Assembly: GCA_033064195.1 (NCBI GenBank)
Contig: JARBJD010000001.1
Span: forward strand, 310,001 to 374,000
DNA length: 64,000 nucleotides
Direction of reading: 5' to 3'
DNA from: Blattamonas nauphoetae
Taxonomy: Eukaryota; Preaxostyla; Oxymonadida
Shown one piece after another: positions 1 to 14,300 of this stretch. How positions within the stretch are numbered: position 1 is the first letter of the stretch; the number at the start of each line of letters is the position of its first letter. The position numbers and the translations under genes were made by a program. The notes under the pieces are model-generated. The model did no database searches, had not been told where the DNA came from, and saw nothing but the letters and a program-made list of their open reading frames with translations.

Positions 1-2107
1 TGGAGTTCAGTCTGTTCAGTCTTTCGCTGTTTCTCGAGCTGTCGATCCCTGTGTTTCTGTCGTTTCTCGGATTCTATCTTCTCCTGCTCCATTTCAGAGA
101 TCTGGCTCTTCAAAATCTCGTTTTCAGCGATCAATCCTGACATCTCATTTCTGCTCTTTTCAATCTTATCTTTCTGGAGTTGTTCTTCGGTACTTCTTGC
201 TCCATTTTCTTCTTCGTTCTCTTGTTTTATTCTATTCAATTCGAATCGGAGCTTCGCCTTTTCTTCTTCATGTTTCTGGAGCTCCAAAGCCTTCTTCTCT
301 TTGCGTCTTATTTTCTTCTTTCCTTCCTCAACTCGTCTCTGTACTTCTTCTTGCTCTTTCTGTTTGAGTTTGTGTTCGAAAGTGTGTTGGTTTTGCTCAA
401 ATGTTTGTCTTTCTTTGATTCGTTCTTCTTCAATCCGCTGTGCTTCTGTTTGGTATATCTTTTCGAGTTCTCTCATCTCCCTCTGTTTTTCTTCCTTCTC
501 TTTTCGGAGGGAGAGCTTCAGTTTCTCAATTTGGTTTTGAGTTTCTTTCAATTGTTTTTCATAGTCTTGTTTTAACGCTTGTTTCTCTAACTCTCGTTCC
601 CGTTCCTTCATTTCCTCTTCTTCCATTCGTTGAAGATCATTCTCTTCTTTGAGCCTCTTCTCTTCCTCATCTTTCACCCTGTTCCGGTCTCTTTCTTTCT
701 TGACCTCAATCCATTTTTCTTCTTCCTTCTTCCGTCGTTCTTCCTCCAAGTCATTCTTCAATTTCCTAATTTCATCATCTTTCTTTTGGATTTCTGCTTT
801 TTTATCTTCGTTCATTTTCCCAATCCTGTCTTTCCACTCCTGTTCTCTTTTGATGTGTTTTTCTGTTTGTTTTCGAACTTCTTCACGCCATTTACGACTT
901 TCTTCTTCTTTCTTCTCAGTTTCTTCCAGATAGCCGCTTCGTCGTTGAATATCAATCCGTTCTTGTTCAATTCGAGTGATTTCCTCATCAGCTCGTGTTT
1001 TTCGTTCCTGTTCAAGGGTTTCCTCAATTTGCTTCAACTTTTCATTCAGAATGCTGGTGGTTTCCTTGAGGGTTCTAATTTCAGTCTCCTTAGCTCTTGT
1101 GGCTTCGTCCTTCTGAATGATTGTCTGTTTCAGATTCGAATTATCTTCAACGAGATGATCGTACGTCTTTTGTAGCTTTTCAAGATCAAATTCAACTTGG
1201 CGAGTATGTTCCTCTTGTTTCCTAAGCTCGTCCTCCATCGTTCTTATTTCTCCTTTCTGCTGACTGATTTCTGCATGGAGTTTATCAATATCTTTCTGAT
1301 GTCCTTCAAAGATCTTCCGTTCCGAAACAATTCGAGATTCTTCATCAGATTTTCTTTTCGAAACTTGTTCGGCAAGATCAGCCTTTATTCTGGCGATCTC
1401 AGCGTCTTTTTCATATAAAATCCGATCTTTCTGCTTTTCCAAATCGTTGAGATTTCGAGCGAGTTCTTCTCTCAGCTCCAGTTTCTCTTTCTCCAACTGG
1501 GTTTGAATCTGGGCGAGTTTTCGTTGAAGTGATTCAGTCTCTCGTTTAGATGTCTCTTCCTGTTCCATCAGTTGTTCCAAATAGCGTGATTCTTTCTTTC
1601 GTTCTTCGTTCTTCTTCTTTTCTTGAGCCTCTTTCAATTTGAAGATGACATCATCTTTTTCTCGCAATTTCTCCTCGTATTCAGTTCTCAACAGTTGTTT
1701 CTCAAGCTTAATCCGCTCAACTTCTTCCTCTCTTTCAATGAGGTCCTGTGCAATGCGTTCTTTGTTCATTTGCATCTTGATTTTCATTTCTGCGGTTTCT
1801 TCTTCCATTTCTCCCATTCTTCTCTGAGTCTCTTTCATCAATCGGTCCCTTTCGTTTAGTCCATACTTAACAGTTGTGACCATGTCCTTTAAATTTCCTT
1901 CAAGTTCGGTAAAAGTGGCTGATTGCGAATCGTCTCGAGTCTTCCATTGATCTCGAGATGATGCAATAATTTTCTGTAAAGAAACGAAGTCTATAGGAAG
2001 CAATAGTTAATTCATGACTACAAGAAAGAACATGAAGATTTTCCAGATGATAAATGAATAGGAATGTTTTTTGTTTCAAATTTCACACCGCCCGTAGGAT
2101 CTGTCAT
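1..2107 (-). CDS. Long coiled-coil protein, 5' part only (gene continues beyond the left edge)
   Basis: On the minus strand one frame stays open from 1990 down to base 1. The translation is almost entirely Glu, Lys, Arg, Gln and Leu with heptad-like spacing, so the visible 660 or so residues are one long coiled coil. No stop lies inside the window, so the C-terminus is missing. I place the start at ATG 2107-2105 with a first exon 2107-2032, a 41-nt GT...AG intron 2031-1991 and a second exon from 1990. The join restores the frame and reads KSSYFVSLQKIIASSRDQW. The intron starts GTTCTT, which departs from the usual pattern here, so the first exon is less certain than the coiled coil. No family can be named from charge pattern alone: cytoskeletal, centrosomal/preaxostyle and golgin-like proteins all fit. 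The next gene upstream on the same strand (the ATR-like kinase) ends 229 bases away. Confidence 0.7.
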
Positions 2108-2336
2108 TCTGCTGATAATATTGTTCTAACCGACTCAATTCTGGTTCCGACCCTCAGAATTCACAATGTATCGAGCGAATATGTCGTATTGACGGAAATA
2201 TTTCTGGACACCCATCAACAAAGAATTGGAGACCTTGATCTGCAGAAATATGAATAATTGACCGTGATCATGAGTTAAGAAAAATAACAGCTTTGAAAGG
2301 GTGTTTGTGGATGTGAAATGAAAGAAATTAGACCGT

Positions 2337-5300
2337 CTAAATCCATGCGGTCCATCCCTGGTACATCCTGGAGAGTTTCTCCTGTGCCATTGACTCGTCT
2401 ATGAGCCAATCAACGGTTCCTTTCACACTCTGTGGTGTTCCAGACACATTTCCGAGGAGACGTCCCTTCATTTGACTCATAATGACGCTGACTTGAACAG
2501 CAGTTGTTCTTTCGTTCGGAGTAACGAACACGGTATCTTGGAAGAATGACTCCCAAACAGACAGAAGGCACGAAGAGTTTGCGCGTAGAACATCCAAAAT
2601 TGACTCACAAGTCGAACGGAACAATCCATTTGGACCATTGACTCCAAAACAATCGACAATGTTCTGAGTCAGACGGAACGGGACGATTTCGGGTGTTGGG
2701 AGTCTCTTTCCTCGATCAAAAAGGATTCCGAAATCAACATGGACAACCCGTGCTGAATCTTCCAAAAGGAGAATGTTGTCCAGATGGCGATCACCAAGTC
2801 CGATGATGTATCCGACGATTGACCAGATTGCTGTTGATCGAGTGAAAGTCTGAGAGAGCTCGATCCAATCTGAGGCATCCCGGGATTCGTTGACGATCCA
2901 ATGATGGAGAACCGGTGAGGCCATTCTGGTGAGTGTTTGAAAATGGGTGATTCGATCAATGAGAGCCTTTTCCGTCTCTGGAACGTTTGGCTTGTATGTG
3001 ATGTTCTTTCTGTAGTAATCGTAGAAGCTGGAGAAGCTGAACGGTGTGTACATCGGATACAGCTCAGTGGTGAAGGAGCGGAGAGACCGCAGTCCATTCA
3101 CCCACTCAAGGAAGCCAGACTTCTGTGAAGTTGGAATCACAGAAAAGACAACGATAGAGACACCTTTTGTCCCGCGAATTTTCTTCTGCTGCATGATTCG
3201 ATTTACGAGTCCGTTGAATTCCATGAGACGCATATCTTTGCGCATGTCATCGCCAGGTTTGACAAGAAAGCCGTAGCTTTTCCCATCCGTCCCGATAAGC
3301 ACGATCTTCCTTGGAACCATCATCGATGGGAGGAACTCAACAGAGCCTCCTAATCCATCAATTGTTGGAGAAGGAAGGCCTTGATTGGAGGATGGATATG
3401 TGATTGACACCTGTGAAGTCTTTTCAGTGGCAACCTTTGTTGGAGAAGTCAGTGCAATTGTCGCAGTTTGATATTGATCCGACTTGATTTGACTTGGTGG
3501 AGGTTGGACTGGAGGAAGTGATTCAATATTGAGGTATCTGATGGTTGGGATCACAAGTGGAAGCGACAGGTCAGGAGGGAGCATGAAGAATGAGAGTGGA
3601 AACACTGTGATTTTCTTCGGAGGCAAGTCAAGTCGAATATACTCTTTGTCAACACAAAATTGGGTGATGATATCTCTGGTCAGTTGAGCAGCAACCCACG
3701 GATGCTCAACTCGTCCAAGAGCATAGGGATTGGCTGTCGATCCTGTTGGCTTTCCATTCTTGTCCTTCTTCATGGGATTCGATTCTACGATTTTGCCGTT
3801 TTTATCTTTCTTGAATGGAGGAAGTTTTGGAGTGCTTGGAATGGGGATAGATTTGACACTAGTAGCATTTATCCTTGGCTGATTAATTTGAAGATATTTG
3901 AGATGAGCCGTATTCTTAATCCCTTCCAATGTCGCCAAGTATTTCTCCTTCGAGGAAAGCTCAGACGATGAATCAGCTGATCCTCCCGTAATTTCGAAAA
4001 GCGTCATGGCGTTCCAATATGCTTGTTTGGGATATGTGGATAACACTTTGGCGATGACGTTTGCAGAGCTTTTGGCAACATCTGGATTGTTTGTTCGGAC
4101 GATGGAGACAAGATGGGAGAGACTGTGATAGTAGTGAACTACAGGGATTGAATTTAGGATGGCTTCGAATGTAGGATCATAATGTTGGAACCATAATCTG
4201 AGGAGGATGGACATTGCGTGATGTTGGAAGCGTTTTCCGTGTTGGAGTGTGCGAAGGAGAGCAGTGAGCACATCTTGAAGGCCTTTCCGACATTCTCCCT
4301 CCACACTATCAATTTCCTCCTTATCTTTATCGCGCTTGTTCCGTGTCCCATCTAACTTCCGAACCTCTCTGGTGGAGCTAATCTCTGTCTGATTCAGAGC
4401 CGGGACATTTCCGTCTGGATTGTCTTCGGAGATAAATTTGATGCCTTTCATTTCCATCAATCGCTTTCGACTGTCCTGCCAACTTTGATAGTAATATTCT
4501 GCAGCCACGAATGAACTCTTTTCCCAATGAGACTGTTGTTTGGTCAGATGCTTGAAGATGAGATCTATCGTACCTGATGAAAGTGTTTTGTGTTCGATGA
4601 ACAGACGTGTGGCATAGAGACAAAGACGATCTTCGATTGGAATCGCATTTGATCTGAGGAGATAGGCAAGCGATGAAGTCGTGAAAGGATGCAATTGATC
4701 CGAACCAAACTCCGAGGATAACGGCGTTGACGGATATGATGGAGAGATTGCACGTTGGACAGAAATGAATGGGGTCAGGCATTCGATAAGTTGTGATCGT
4801 TGGATCACGGCTGGTGCGTTTAACATTGAATGTTTGTGTAAGTTGTTGATTGGACTGTTCGAGAATGCGGAAGGAACAAGTGGTGGGAGGTAGGAAAGAA
4901 ATCGAGAAATAGCTAGGTCATCGTTCTTTTCTGACACATTTAACTTGCATTGTTCGAGAAGGAGAGCATGGCTGAGTGACTCATCAATGCCTCTCAGAGC
5001 AAACGTGGGTGAGTGAGCTGGTGGAGAAGAAGCCTGAACCTGATGCAATGCAACATGTGGAAATGTGGAAAGATGTGCAGATGTCACTGGGTGGTAGTTG
5101 GATGCAATGAGAGCTTTGAGGAAAGGACGACTGAGTAGCGATGAATAGAGTGGGTAGTGGTTCTTCACATCTCTTTGCGAACTACCATCTCCGTCGTCGG
5201 TCCGGGAGACAATGACATTCAAAATCTCAGAGAGACGAGTGTGTTCGACTCTGAGTCGAGAAAAGTGAGAAGAGGCTGCACCAACTGGACCTGCCTTTCG

Positions 5301-8300
5301 TGCTGATCGAGAAATTGCTAAAGCTGAAGATGTGATCAGAGATTGGTGGACGTAGGAAATCGTCACGAGTTCTGTGTTAATAGATTGAAGATGGTAAAGA
5401 GCATGAGTCGGGTTGGCCATGGTCAGCCGATGAACACGATCTCGAAAAGACGTTGCTTCCTCCTGAACAGAAAGGTGTGTCGGCTCGAAATCTGCTTGAG
5501 AATCACTTAGCTTGTAAAGTGTCTCGATTTCAATGGAAATTAGATTGTGATAGTCATTAATTTCAAGATTTGCTGCTTCAACGATAGAGAGATGAACACT
5601 TTCTAAGAGTTCGATTGATTTGAAGGACAGATCCACACAAGCTGAACGCTCTGACCAACCAATCCAGGGAGAAGAAGGGAATGGAACACGGGAGTAATAC
5701 GCAGATTGTGACAATACAGGATTTTCATCCTCGTTCCTGAACGATAATCCATCTATGATTCGCTTTTCAGCCCATTTTTTGATCGTTGTTATCCATTGCA
5801 GCCCGATTTCGACATCTGCAAGGATATGCATCTCCAAAAGCCCATGATAGGCTCTGACATATCCCTCGGAGGACGAAGCGGCGATTGGAGGAAGAAGGGT
5901 TGGACGAATATCTTCCAGAAGTCGTTGCGCTTTGAGGTAGTCCTTCTGCTTGATGGCGATCATGATGATTGAGAGATACGTGGAGAATGAATACGACGTG
6001 TCTCGAAGGTTGTCATATGATTGAATTGCTGAATCAAGTGGCGCCCAGCGTGTCAACCTCCATTGGGCACCGAGTACTGGACCATTCAATTGAGTGTCAT
6101 CAACTTCACTGATCTGTGGAAAAATGGATTTGAGAGTTGACAATGATGCAGAGAGAGACGATTGAGATGGTTGAATTTGGGGTTGAGGGAGCATTTTCCG
6201 TTGTTGATTGTAGATAATGAGTTCATATCGTCCAAGATCAAACCAGGCTTGGTACAATTTCCCTTCAATCGTTCTGAACGATGGACTAGACTGTGACTGA
6301 ATATTTTGCTGAGAGAGAAATTGCTCGAAGATTTTTGCTGCTTCTTCAGGCTGATTGTTCAGCATGAGTTCATCCCCGCTTGTGCTATCAAAGAGTGGAT
6401 TTTGAGAAACTAGTCCCATCAACTCCTCCTTGAAATCGAGTGCACGGAAGATGATCTGGTAGTATGTATGAAGCTCGGGAGTGATTTTGTGCTGACTCGT
6501 TGGAGTGTAGGGAAGAATATCATTTTGACGGGCGTATTCCTCAAGATAGAGGAGTGCTCGTGGATATGAACAACATGCAATTGCTGATTGAGCCATCAGG
6601 AGAGGAGTGATTTCCTTTTTGAAGAATTCCATTCGGTAGAAGAGAGGCGACAAGAAAGCACGACGAGACATCCATTCATTCCATTGATCGAAGAAATCGA
6701 AGAGAAGTTGACATGATAGAACAACATCTGTCTGGGCCATTGATGTGAGAGATGGAGATTGTCCAGACTGCTGTATCGAGAGTGAGAAAATTCCACGTAT
6801 CTCATCCACAATTGCTCGGATGTCGTCGTCATTGCCAGAAAAGATGATCGCTTCAATGAAATATGGGAGAAGCATTCGTGACAGAGCTGGGACTTCGAGG
6901 GTGTGTTCACAGGCTTGGAACAGAATCCTCCTTTCCAGCAATATTGAGCCAAATATAGGTGGGTAATCAAACGTATGTGTTCGATTTGGCTTGCAGGGTT
7001 TGATTCTGTAATATTCTCCGTAGCGGAAATTCTGATTGTTCGGCCGATTGCTCCGATCAGATGGTGTTGGTGTGGTGTGCAAGGGATCGTCGAATCTGTC
7101 AAAGGTGTTTTTCGAGATTGGATCAGCAGAGTCCATCAGCTGTGAATCAGAAAAATTCTGTGGGAGGAGTTGGGGGATCGGATGCAGGATGAGTGAGGGA
7201 GAGGAGGTTGAGAAGAAGAACGATTTTGGTCCAGATTGGACTCCAGCTCGATAGAGAAGGTTTTGAGCGCGACGACAAAGCTTCAAAGACCACTGATGGA
7301 ACCACTGCTTGTGATTATGGATTCGGCACTCAGATGACCCTGTTGACTCAAGATCTATAGTCGAGAACGACGATGAGAGATCTTGACCACTTGGCAACGA
7401 TTGAAGACTCTCCGGTGTTGGAGAGTAGTGAGACGAGCGTAGAAGAGAGACCACCTGGCGTGTTTGTGGATCAAGATATTCAAAGATGCCCTCGCTTCCA
7501 ATTCCACATCCATTTTCCAGAATCATGGTTGATTTCGATGGACCAGAGTTTCGGGGCTTGGCGACTTTGGGCTGTCTTCCTCGCCCTGAAGACCGAATCG
7601 ATCGTGGAGTGTGAACAGCAGAATCGGATTCGTCCAATCCAGGAGAGTAGAGAGTTGAACCAATTGGAGCGGGGCCTGGGCAGTTGTTGATTGTATGATC
7701 AGCAATTCGGATTTTCAGGAGACATTGAAGGGCAATCCCAATCACATCTTCGTCAATCGTTGCAGCTTCATATTCTGGGGCAAGAATCTCGATTAAGGCG
7801 ATTGCTAATGCACTGTTGTGATAGATCTCTCGTTGTGAGAATGAGCTTGGTGAACAAAAATGGACGATCTTACCCATCTCTCGAGACTGTTTCGATGCTC
7901 CTCGGGAGGATGTCATTGTAATTGGTCGGTTTGAGCTTCGAATGGGATTCAGCGCAGGAGGAGCAGGAATTGTTGGAAGGCGCTGGATTTTCTTTCTGCG
8001 TTCCTGTGGAATGAGAGAAAGGTCTGTCACAAGATATTCAATGAACTGTCCGAGTGTTTTGGATGTGTGATCGAGTGAAAAGTATGTTCCAGACGAATTT
8101 GACAAACTACTCAGTGATTGATGTGATGATGCCGTCAGGACTGAATTGTGTTGTGCTGTTTGACCGATGAGTGTGTGAGAATCCGATGGAGAGATTGCCG
8201 TGATGCAATTCGCAACAAACGTGAAGAGAGAAGTTGGGATCACATTCAAGAGAGACGAATCAAATGCACCAAGGAGACCAATCGATCGAACAGCCTCAAG

Positions 8301-11300
8301 ACGAACATCTTCGTCATTGTCATGAGTGAGACGGATCAAAAGATCAAACAGTGGTTTGAGGAGAACAGTGAATGTCTTTGAGAATGAGACGGGAAGACCA
8401 TTTTGATCTGGAGCAACAAAAGTGAAGTTCAACTTTGGTTTGAAGACTGAAATTCGATCGGAATTTAGGAAACTATCCTCTCGGAACGATTCGATCAGAT
8501 CGGTGGAATATGGGATGAGAAAATTGTTGGTGAGTTGTTGTAGAGTGAGAAGTCTGACCTTTGGAGATCCATCTGTCACTCCTCGAAGAAAGTAGAGGAA
8601 CAGGAGGAGTGGATGCGAACCGTTCAACATTGACTGATAGTCAACAAAGACATGATGATTGAACATCAAGTCGTTCACTTCATTACGGGAATTCCGGTTG
8701 TGTGAGCCTGCACCAATCAAAAGCAGAGGAGATGTGAAAACAGTTGATGGGACGAGTGAATCAAACTCAAGGATGGGTTGGTATATGATGATGAGTTGTT
8801 CGAGGAATACATGGAGTGCAGAGACGATCTCTTTGAAGGGTGGATGTGATACCATGGCTACACATTGCTGACAGATGACAAGATCAACATAAAGTTGTTC
8901 ATGGTAATCAACCAAATGTTCGTGTTGGAGGGATTCAACAAGCATGATATAGACTGTGTTGAGTGCAATTATCAAATCATGTTGATCAAGAATGTTGTCT
9001 CGTTGAAACTTAATTTCATCCAACAGCTCTTGAGAAAAAGTTCTCAGCGTTGACAGGAGTTTTGGGAGAGATGCGTCAAGGAATGTTGGGAATGGAGGAC
9101 GGACGAGTGGAGAGATATGTGGAGAAGTGAGTACATCAGGGCTCGAAATGGCTATTTCTTGTTCGATAAAATCGTTGTTGTCTCCAGCTTTGCCAAGTGT
9201 TTGCCCATCCACAGAAACGGGCTGTTTGAGAGATGTCACTTTCGGGAGAGGATTTCGACGAAGGTTTCCTGTCAGTGAATATTTGGGAACGACTGGCTTT
9301 GGTGGTGCAAACATTGGTGATTCGGAAGTTAGAGAAGCGATGGAAGCAACTGATAAACGATTTCCAGAGCCAATTTGCAGAAGTGGGGGAGAAAATTCAT
9401 GTGAATGGAGTGGAGGTCTGGGTTCTCTGAGAACGTCCGGTTCCATCTGAAGTTGTGATTGCTCATTCTTAATCATCTGTTTTTGTTGTTTTGGAGTTCG
9501 CTTTGCTTTCCCTTTTCCTTTCTTCTTCGTCCCTCCTTTTGAAAGCTGATCTGTTTGAGTGTCAGACATGTCTGTTGCTGATGGAGTGGGATTCTGATCA
9601 ACTGAGATCAGAACTGGAGTGATTGGTTGGAGAGCTGGAGGACGAGGACTGAGTTCTTTTCGCTGGCTTCCTTTTCTTTGAATGAGATGGTCGTTGAAAT
9701 ATAACAGAGGGACAATCACAATTAACGCTTTCAGAGCGATGAGGCGTTTTGAATTGACACCACACAGAAGAATGGACGACAAGAATGAGACTACGTGGAG
9801 GTAATCTGATTGGAGAAAATGCGACACAAGAAAGGCCGTTGGCAGATCAAACATTTTTAAAGGTTTCGGAACCTGCGGCTTATATTCATATGTAGCATAA
9901 GATGCATATTCGTTGGCTTCGGTTGAGAAGGAAAATGTAAATCTGAATGAGGACTCAGGTGTCAGTCCCCTCGATCCCGATCGATTCTGCTCCGGAGACG
10001 TTGGGTTTGGATCTGGTGGGCTTGTAATCGCAACATACGACATGGTGGGAGTGGGCATGAATGATGACGCGAGGAGAGAATCAAACTGTCCATGACCATA
10101 AAGTCCCTGGGTGTCAAGATGTCCTGGACGAATGTGCCCTTCTGGTGGGGAGAAAGGGTGTCCAAAACGAGGAGACAAAAGTAAGGCATGTTGTGATGGT
10201 TGTTTGATGTTGTGTGTCTCTTCGCGGGTGAGATATTTGTAGTTGATGTCCGCTAATCGAGCAAGCGAGAAGAGAGGTGGAGGAAGGAGACGAGGGAAGA
10301 ATGATGATATGTCTTGTTGAGCTGGAATCGGAATTGACTGAGTGGCAGTTGGGTCGAGATTGTTCATCTGGTTTGGTGTGTTTGTTGACAAAGGGGAGGA
10401 CGTTTTAAAGAACGTTGATGATGGGTACATTGAATGTGGTTTCCCAGAAGGATCAAAACACGAATCATAGCTCAATCCCAACTGGATTAGCGAATATTCT
10501 GTTAAAGTCGATTTCACGTATGGAAAGAAGGTCGAAAATGACGTGAACGAGAGAAATCGCATCAGAATCTGCATTCCCTTCGAGGATACTGAGACACTAG
10601 CCGGTTTCAGTGGGAGAAGAGGCGACTGAGTTTGAACCGAATCGTAAACAGATTGTGAGAGAGGTGATTGAGTGGCATTCGGAATTGTTGTCATGAGTGA
10701 ATAGAGCAAGATTTGCAGATTGTCCACGATGAGTGTGAGGTGTGGAGGGGCTTGTTTGTTCTGTTTTTGAGATTGAGATTCAGGACCAAAGTTTCCGGGT
10801 GGGAGTTGAGGTGTGAGAAGAGGATCGACGATTCTGTTTTGATAAGGAGTCTTTTCAACAAGATCTGTTGGTGGTGATTCAAGTTTTAGGCTTGGCTGAG
10901 ATGATTGTATAGTATTGGGAGTCGATGTTTGTTGTAATAACAAGCCCAATGCGGTGAAGGAGGCTGATGGGACAAGAGGAGGGAGAGTCGCAGAATTCAG
11001 TTGGAAATCTGGTTCACTGTTGACGACAGTTTGTACGTAATCCACAAAGAGGAGTGGAAGAATCGAATGGAGGGCACTCTTGACGTAAGTTTGTGGTGAT
11101 TGATTGCAGAGAAGGATAGGGACGTAGAATAACATTGGATCCGACAACTCTTGGAAGATTTGGAGAATAAACGTATTTGAGTGTGAGTTGGTCGAAATTG
11201 GGCATGTGGCCAGGGTTTGAAGTGACTGTGTCAAGGTTTGGTTGTGATGGAGTGTGATTAATGAGCTCACAACGATCAATGCAACATCCAATTGGACAGG

Positions 11301-14300
11301 ACCCAACAAAAGTTCCAAAGACCGGAGTGAGAGAAGACTAGCCAATCGATGCAGGGCGGAGAAAGCTTCTGTTCGTTGAGAAAAGTTCTGGTCCGACATT
11401 GAGGAGATAAAAAAGAACACGATGAAGGAGAAGGGTTGTCCGTAGAGTGGATGTTGCGAGAAAGGAGCCCTATCCAACAGGTGGGGAACAGAAAAAAGAT
11501 GATGGAGACAATAGGAGAATCGCAGCTGATGTTCATTCATCTGTCCGAACCTTTTGCTATCTGTGTGTCTTTGGAAATAATGTTTTTCATTTTCTTCGTG
11601 GAAAAACAGCATCCAAGATGGGAGAAGAGAATTGTATGTTGGCTCACTTGAAGTCCGACAATCAGATTGATTTCGATCAATCGAAGTGCTATGTTTCGAA
11701 TAGATTGAGGGGGCTCGTGCAATTGTGAGAGATCTTTGCAGAGGTTCCGGTTCAGGGATATTCTGATCGTTCTGTGATGATTCCCTTTGCTGGTCTTTCT
11801 GAGGAGTGATAGATGCTTTCTTCCGGAGAAGTCCGAGTGTTCTGGTTGTTTTCATTGCTGGTTTTGCAGTGCCCACTCCTTTCAGATCAGGTGATGGAGG
11901 GAAGTCATCACTTGAGATTTTGTCGTTCTTTTCTCGAGGTGGAACTGCTTCGAGCAGAGGAGAGTCTGTCGCTCTGGAAGCTTCCTCGCGTTTAATTGTT
12001 GATCTCTCTGTCTTATCTTCATTTCTGAGCGGTTGAGGTTGTGAGGATGCATGTACTGATCCCTGTTTGCTTCTTCTTAGTAACAGCTCTACATACGATG
12101 GGTGCTTTCGAAGGGTGGGAAGATGGGTGGGAGAGATATCTTCTTGATCAGCATCAATATGATTCGGAAAGATCTCGGTGATGGTCTGAAAGGCAATTTT
12201 ATTTGCAGACGTTCTAGATTGGAGATCTGTGGTGGGGATAGTTTCCTGCTCGGTCACATTCAGATAAATGGAGAGAGAATGCCTCGTTCCCATTTGACCG
12301 ATGTAGGCCCCTATTCTGATGAGAGCATCGAAAATAGGTGAGCTAACAGATATTGGGGATTGTTCCGGTGTTTTGTCCGATTGTGTCTCTTTCTGAAGAT
12401 CGTGCATTCCAAGGAGTTGGCGAACAAGACCTTGGGATGCGCATCTGTCAGTATACAGATTGGAGTCCTTCGTTCGCGATTGTGGATGACTTTGATGAGA
12501 GGAATTCGATGATTCGACCATACTAGAGAGACATCGGTCGATATATTCTGTCTCATCATCGCTGAAATAATCCTCAGAAAAAACAGCGAGTGACAGAGTG
12601 TAATGGCAAGAGAAGTGTGTAGTAAACAGTTCGGTATTGATGGGAGAATCTGATTGGGTCAATGTTCGTTTGAGCGGTTGAGGGACCTGCGTATCGGTTG
12701 AATCAAGAGCTGGCCTGTCGTCTTGCTCATCAGTTTCCCTTGCTTTTGGACGGAACCGTCCAAATTTTGAGAGGAGAGTCTTGGAGCGATGGAGTGGACT
12801 AGCGATTTCCAAAAGATGAGATTGCTGTGTTTTGAGGACTTTGTTTCCATGAGGTGAGTTGGGAGGTGATTGTGAAGTAAAGTGGGTCATCGATGGTGAG
12901 ATCGGTTCGAGACCGAATCCCTGAGAGAAGGATGGGTCTTGTGTTAGTGAGACTTCATGGAAAGAGTGTAAGATGCTGTCTTCTGTAGCTAATGTATTCT
13001 CCAAAGCTGATTCTTGTTGAATCGAAGATATACTTGGTGTGAGAGACGAGAGAATGGCTGAACGACTCCCATCTTCAGTGAGGTTCGACAGGAGATGCCT
13101 TGGGAATGCTATCGTGGATGGTGTTGGAATGTGGAGATAAATATCAGATGATCCAATGAGAGGAACAAAGCTGTATGGGAGTCGCTTCTGTTGGAGAAGA
13201 TGCTGAACTGGATCCTTTGAATCAAACAACAGAGGAGAAGAAAGGCTCAATGTTCCAAGAGGTGCAAAACGAGGTTGAAGGTAGAGTGGAATAATCTCAG
13301 ATACAGCATGAGAGACCACAGGCTTCGGATCAGAGAGCATGAAGAGGATTGATGAGAAGTACTGTTTATTTTGGATGAGATCCCCAAATGCAGCGTGTTG
13401 GACAAAATGAGGGAGAGAATGTTTGATGAACGAAGCACGAGTCGTGGATTCGTAACAGGGCTTAACGAGTGTCATGAGAGGCTGCCAAATTTGGAGGCTG
13501 AGGAAGGATTGCGAGATACGGTTGGAATCAAAAGTTTGTTGGATGATTTTCCGATACAGAGAAGAGGGGTCCTTTGGGTCGGACACGACATTTGATGTGG
13601 AATGATGAATCATGAATGATGTCGCGTCTGCAAGGCAATCATCAGGACAATGTCCAACCTTGTGGCAGACTGAAGGTGGGTGATGACGGAGGCTGTGTAT
13701 CCGTTTGAGTTGGTTGTAGACGAGTGTCTCGTCGACTTGAGAGAGGGAATGATTTCGAATACTGGTCCCAGATTGGGGTCGAGAGAAGATATTGTGTGTG
13801 AGTGGGGTTTCGAGAGACAATGGAAGTTGAGATGATGTGCTTTGTTTAGAGCAGATTGAACATGAGAAGAGCTCTGTGTCATGAAAGACGACTGGGGCGA
13901 TTGATGAGAGATTAAATTCTCTTAAAATGGATCGAGCATCTTCAGTACTTGCCTCCTGGCTTGATTTCTCGGTTTGTGATATCTGGTCGAGGAAATTGTG
14001 TCGATTTCGATCATGGTGAATTGAGCAATTGAAGAGTTCAGCTGTATGTGATAATGAAGCACGAGTATCCAGCGTTGTATTGTGTACCTTACTTGAGACA
14101 CGGGAGAAAAGGTTGACGATTTGTTCGGGGTTGATGTGATTTCGATGTGACGAGGAAGAACTTGATGAAGGAGACGATCCTTTCGCCGTTGAACAGAGAC
14201 GCAGGGATGGGACCTGTTGTCCTCCAGATTCATTTGATAGGAAGACTTCCTGACTGGTGTAACGTGAGTCAATATTTCTTTCCAGATGGTTTTCGTTGTC

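Noticed and set aside
180-1175. Plus-strand frames of up to 181 codons rich in Phe, Leu and Ser
   Set aside because: They are the antisense of the coiled-coil gene: GAA/AAG/CAG codons read backwards give TTC/CTT/CTG. No protein-family resemblance.
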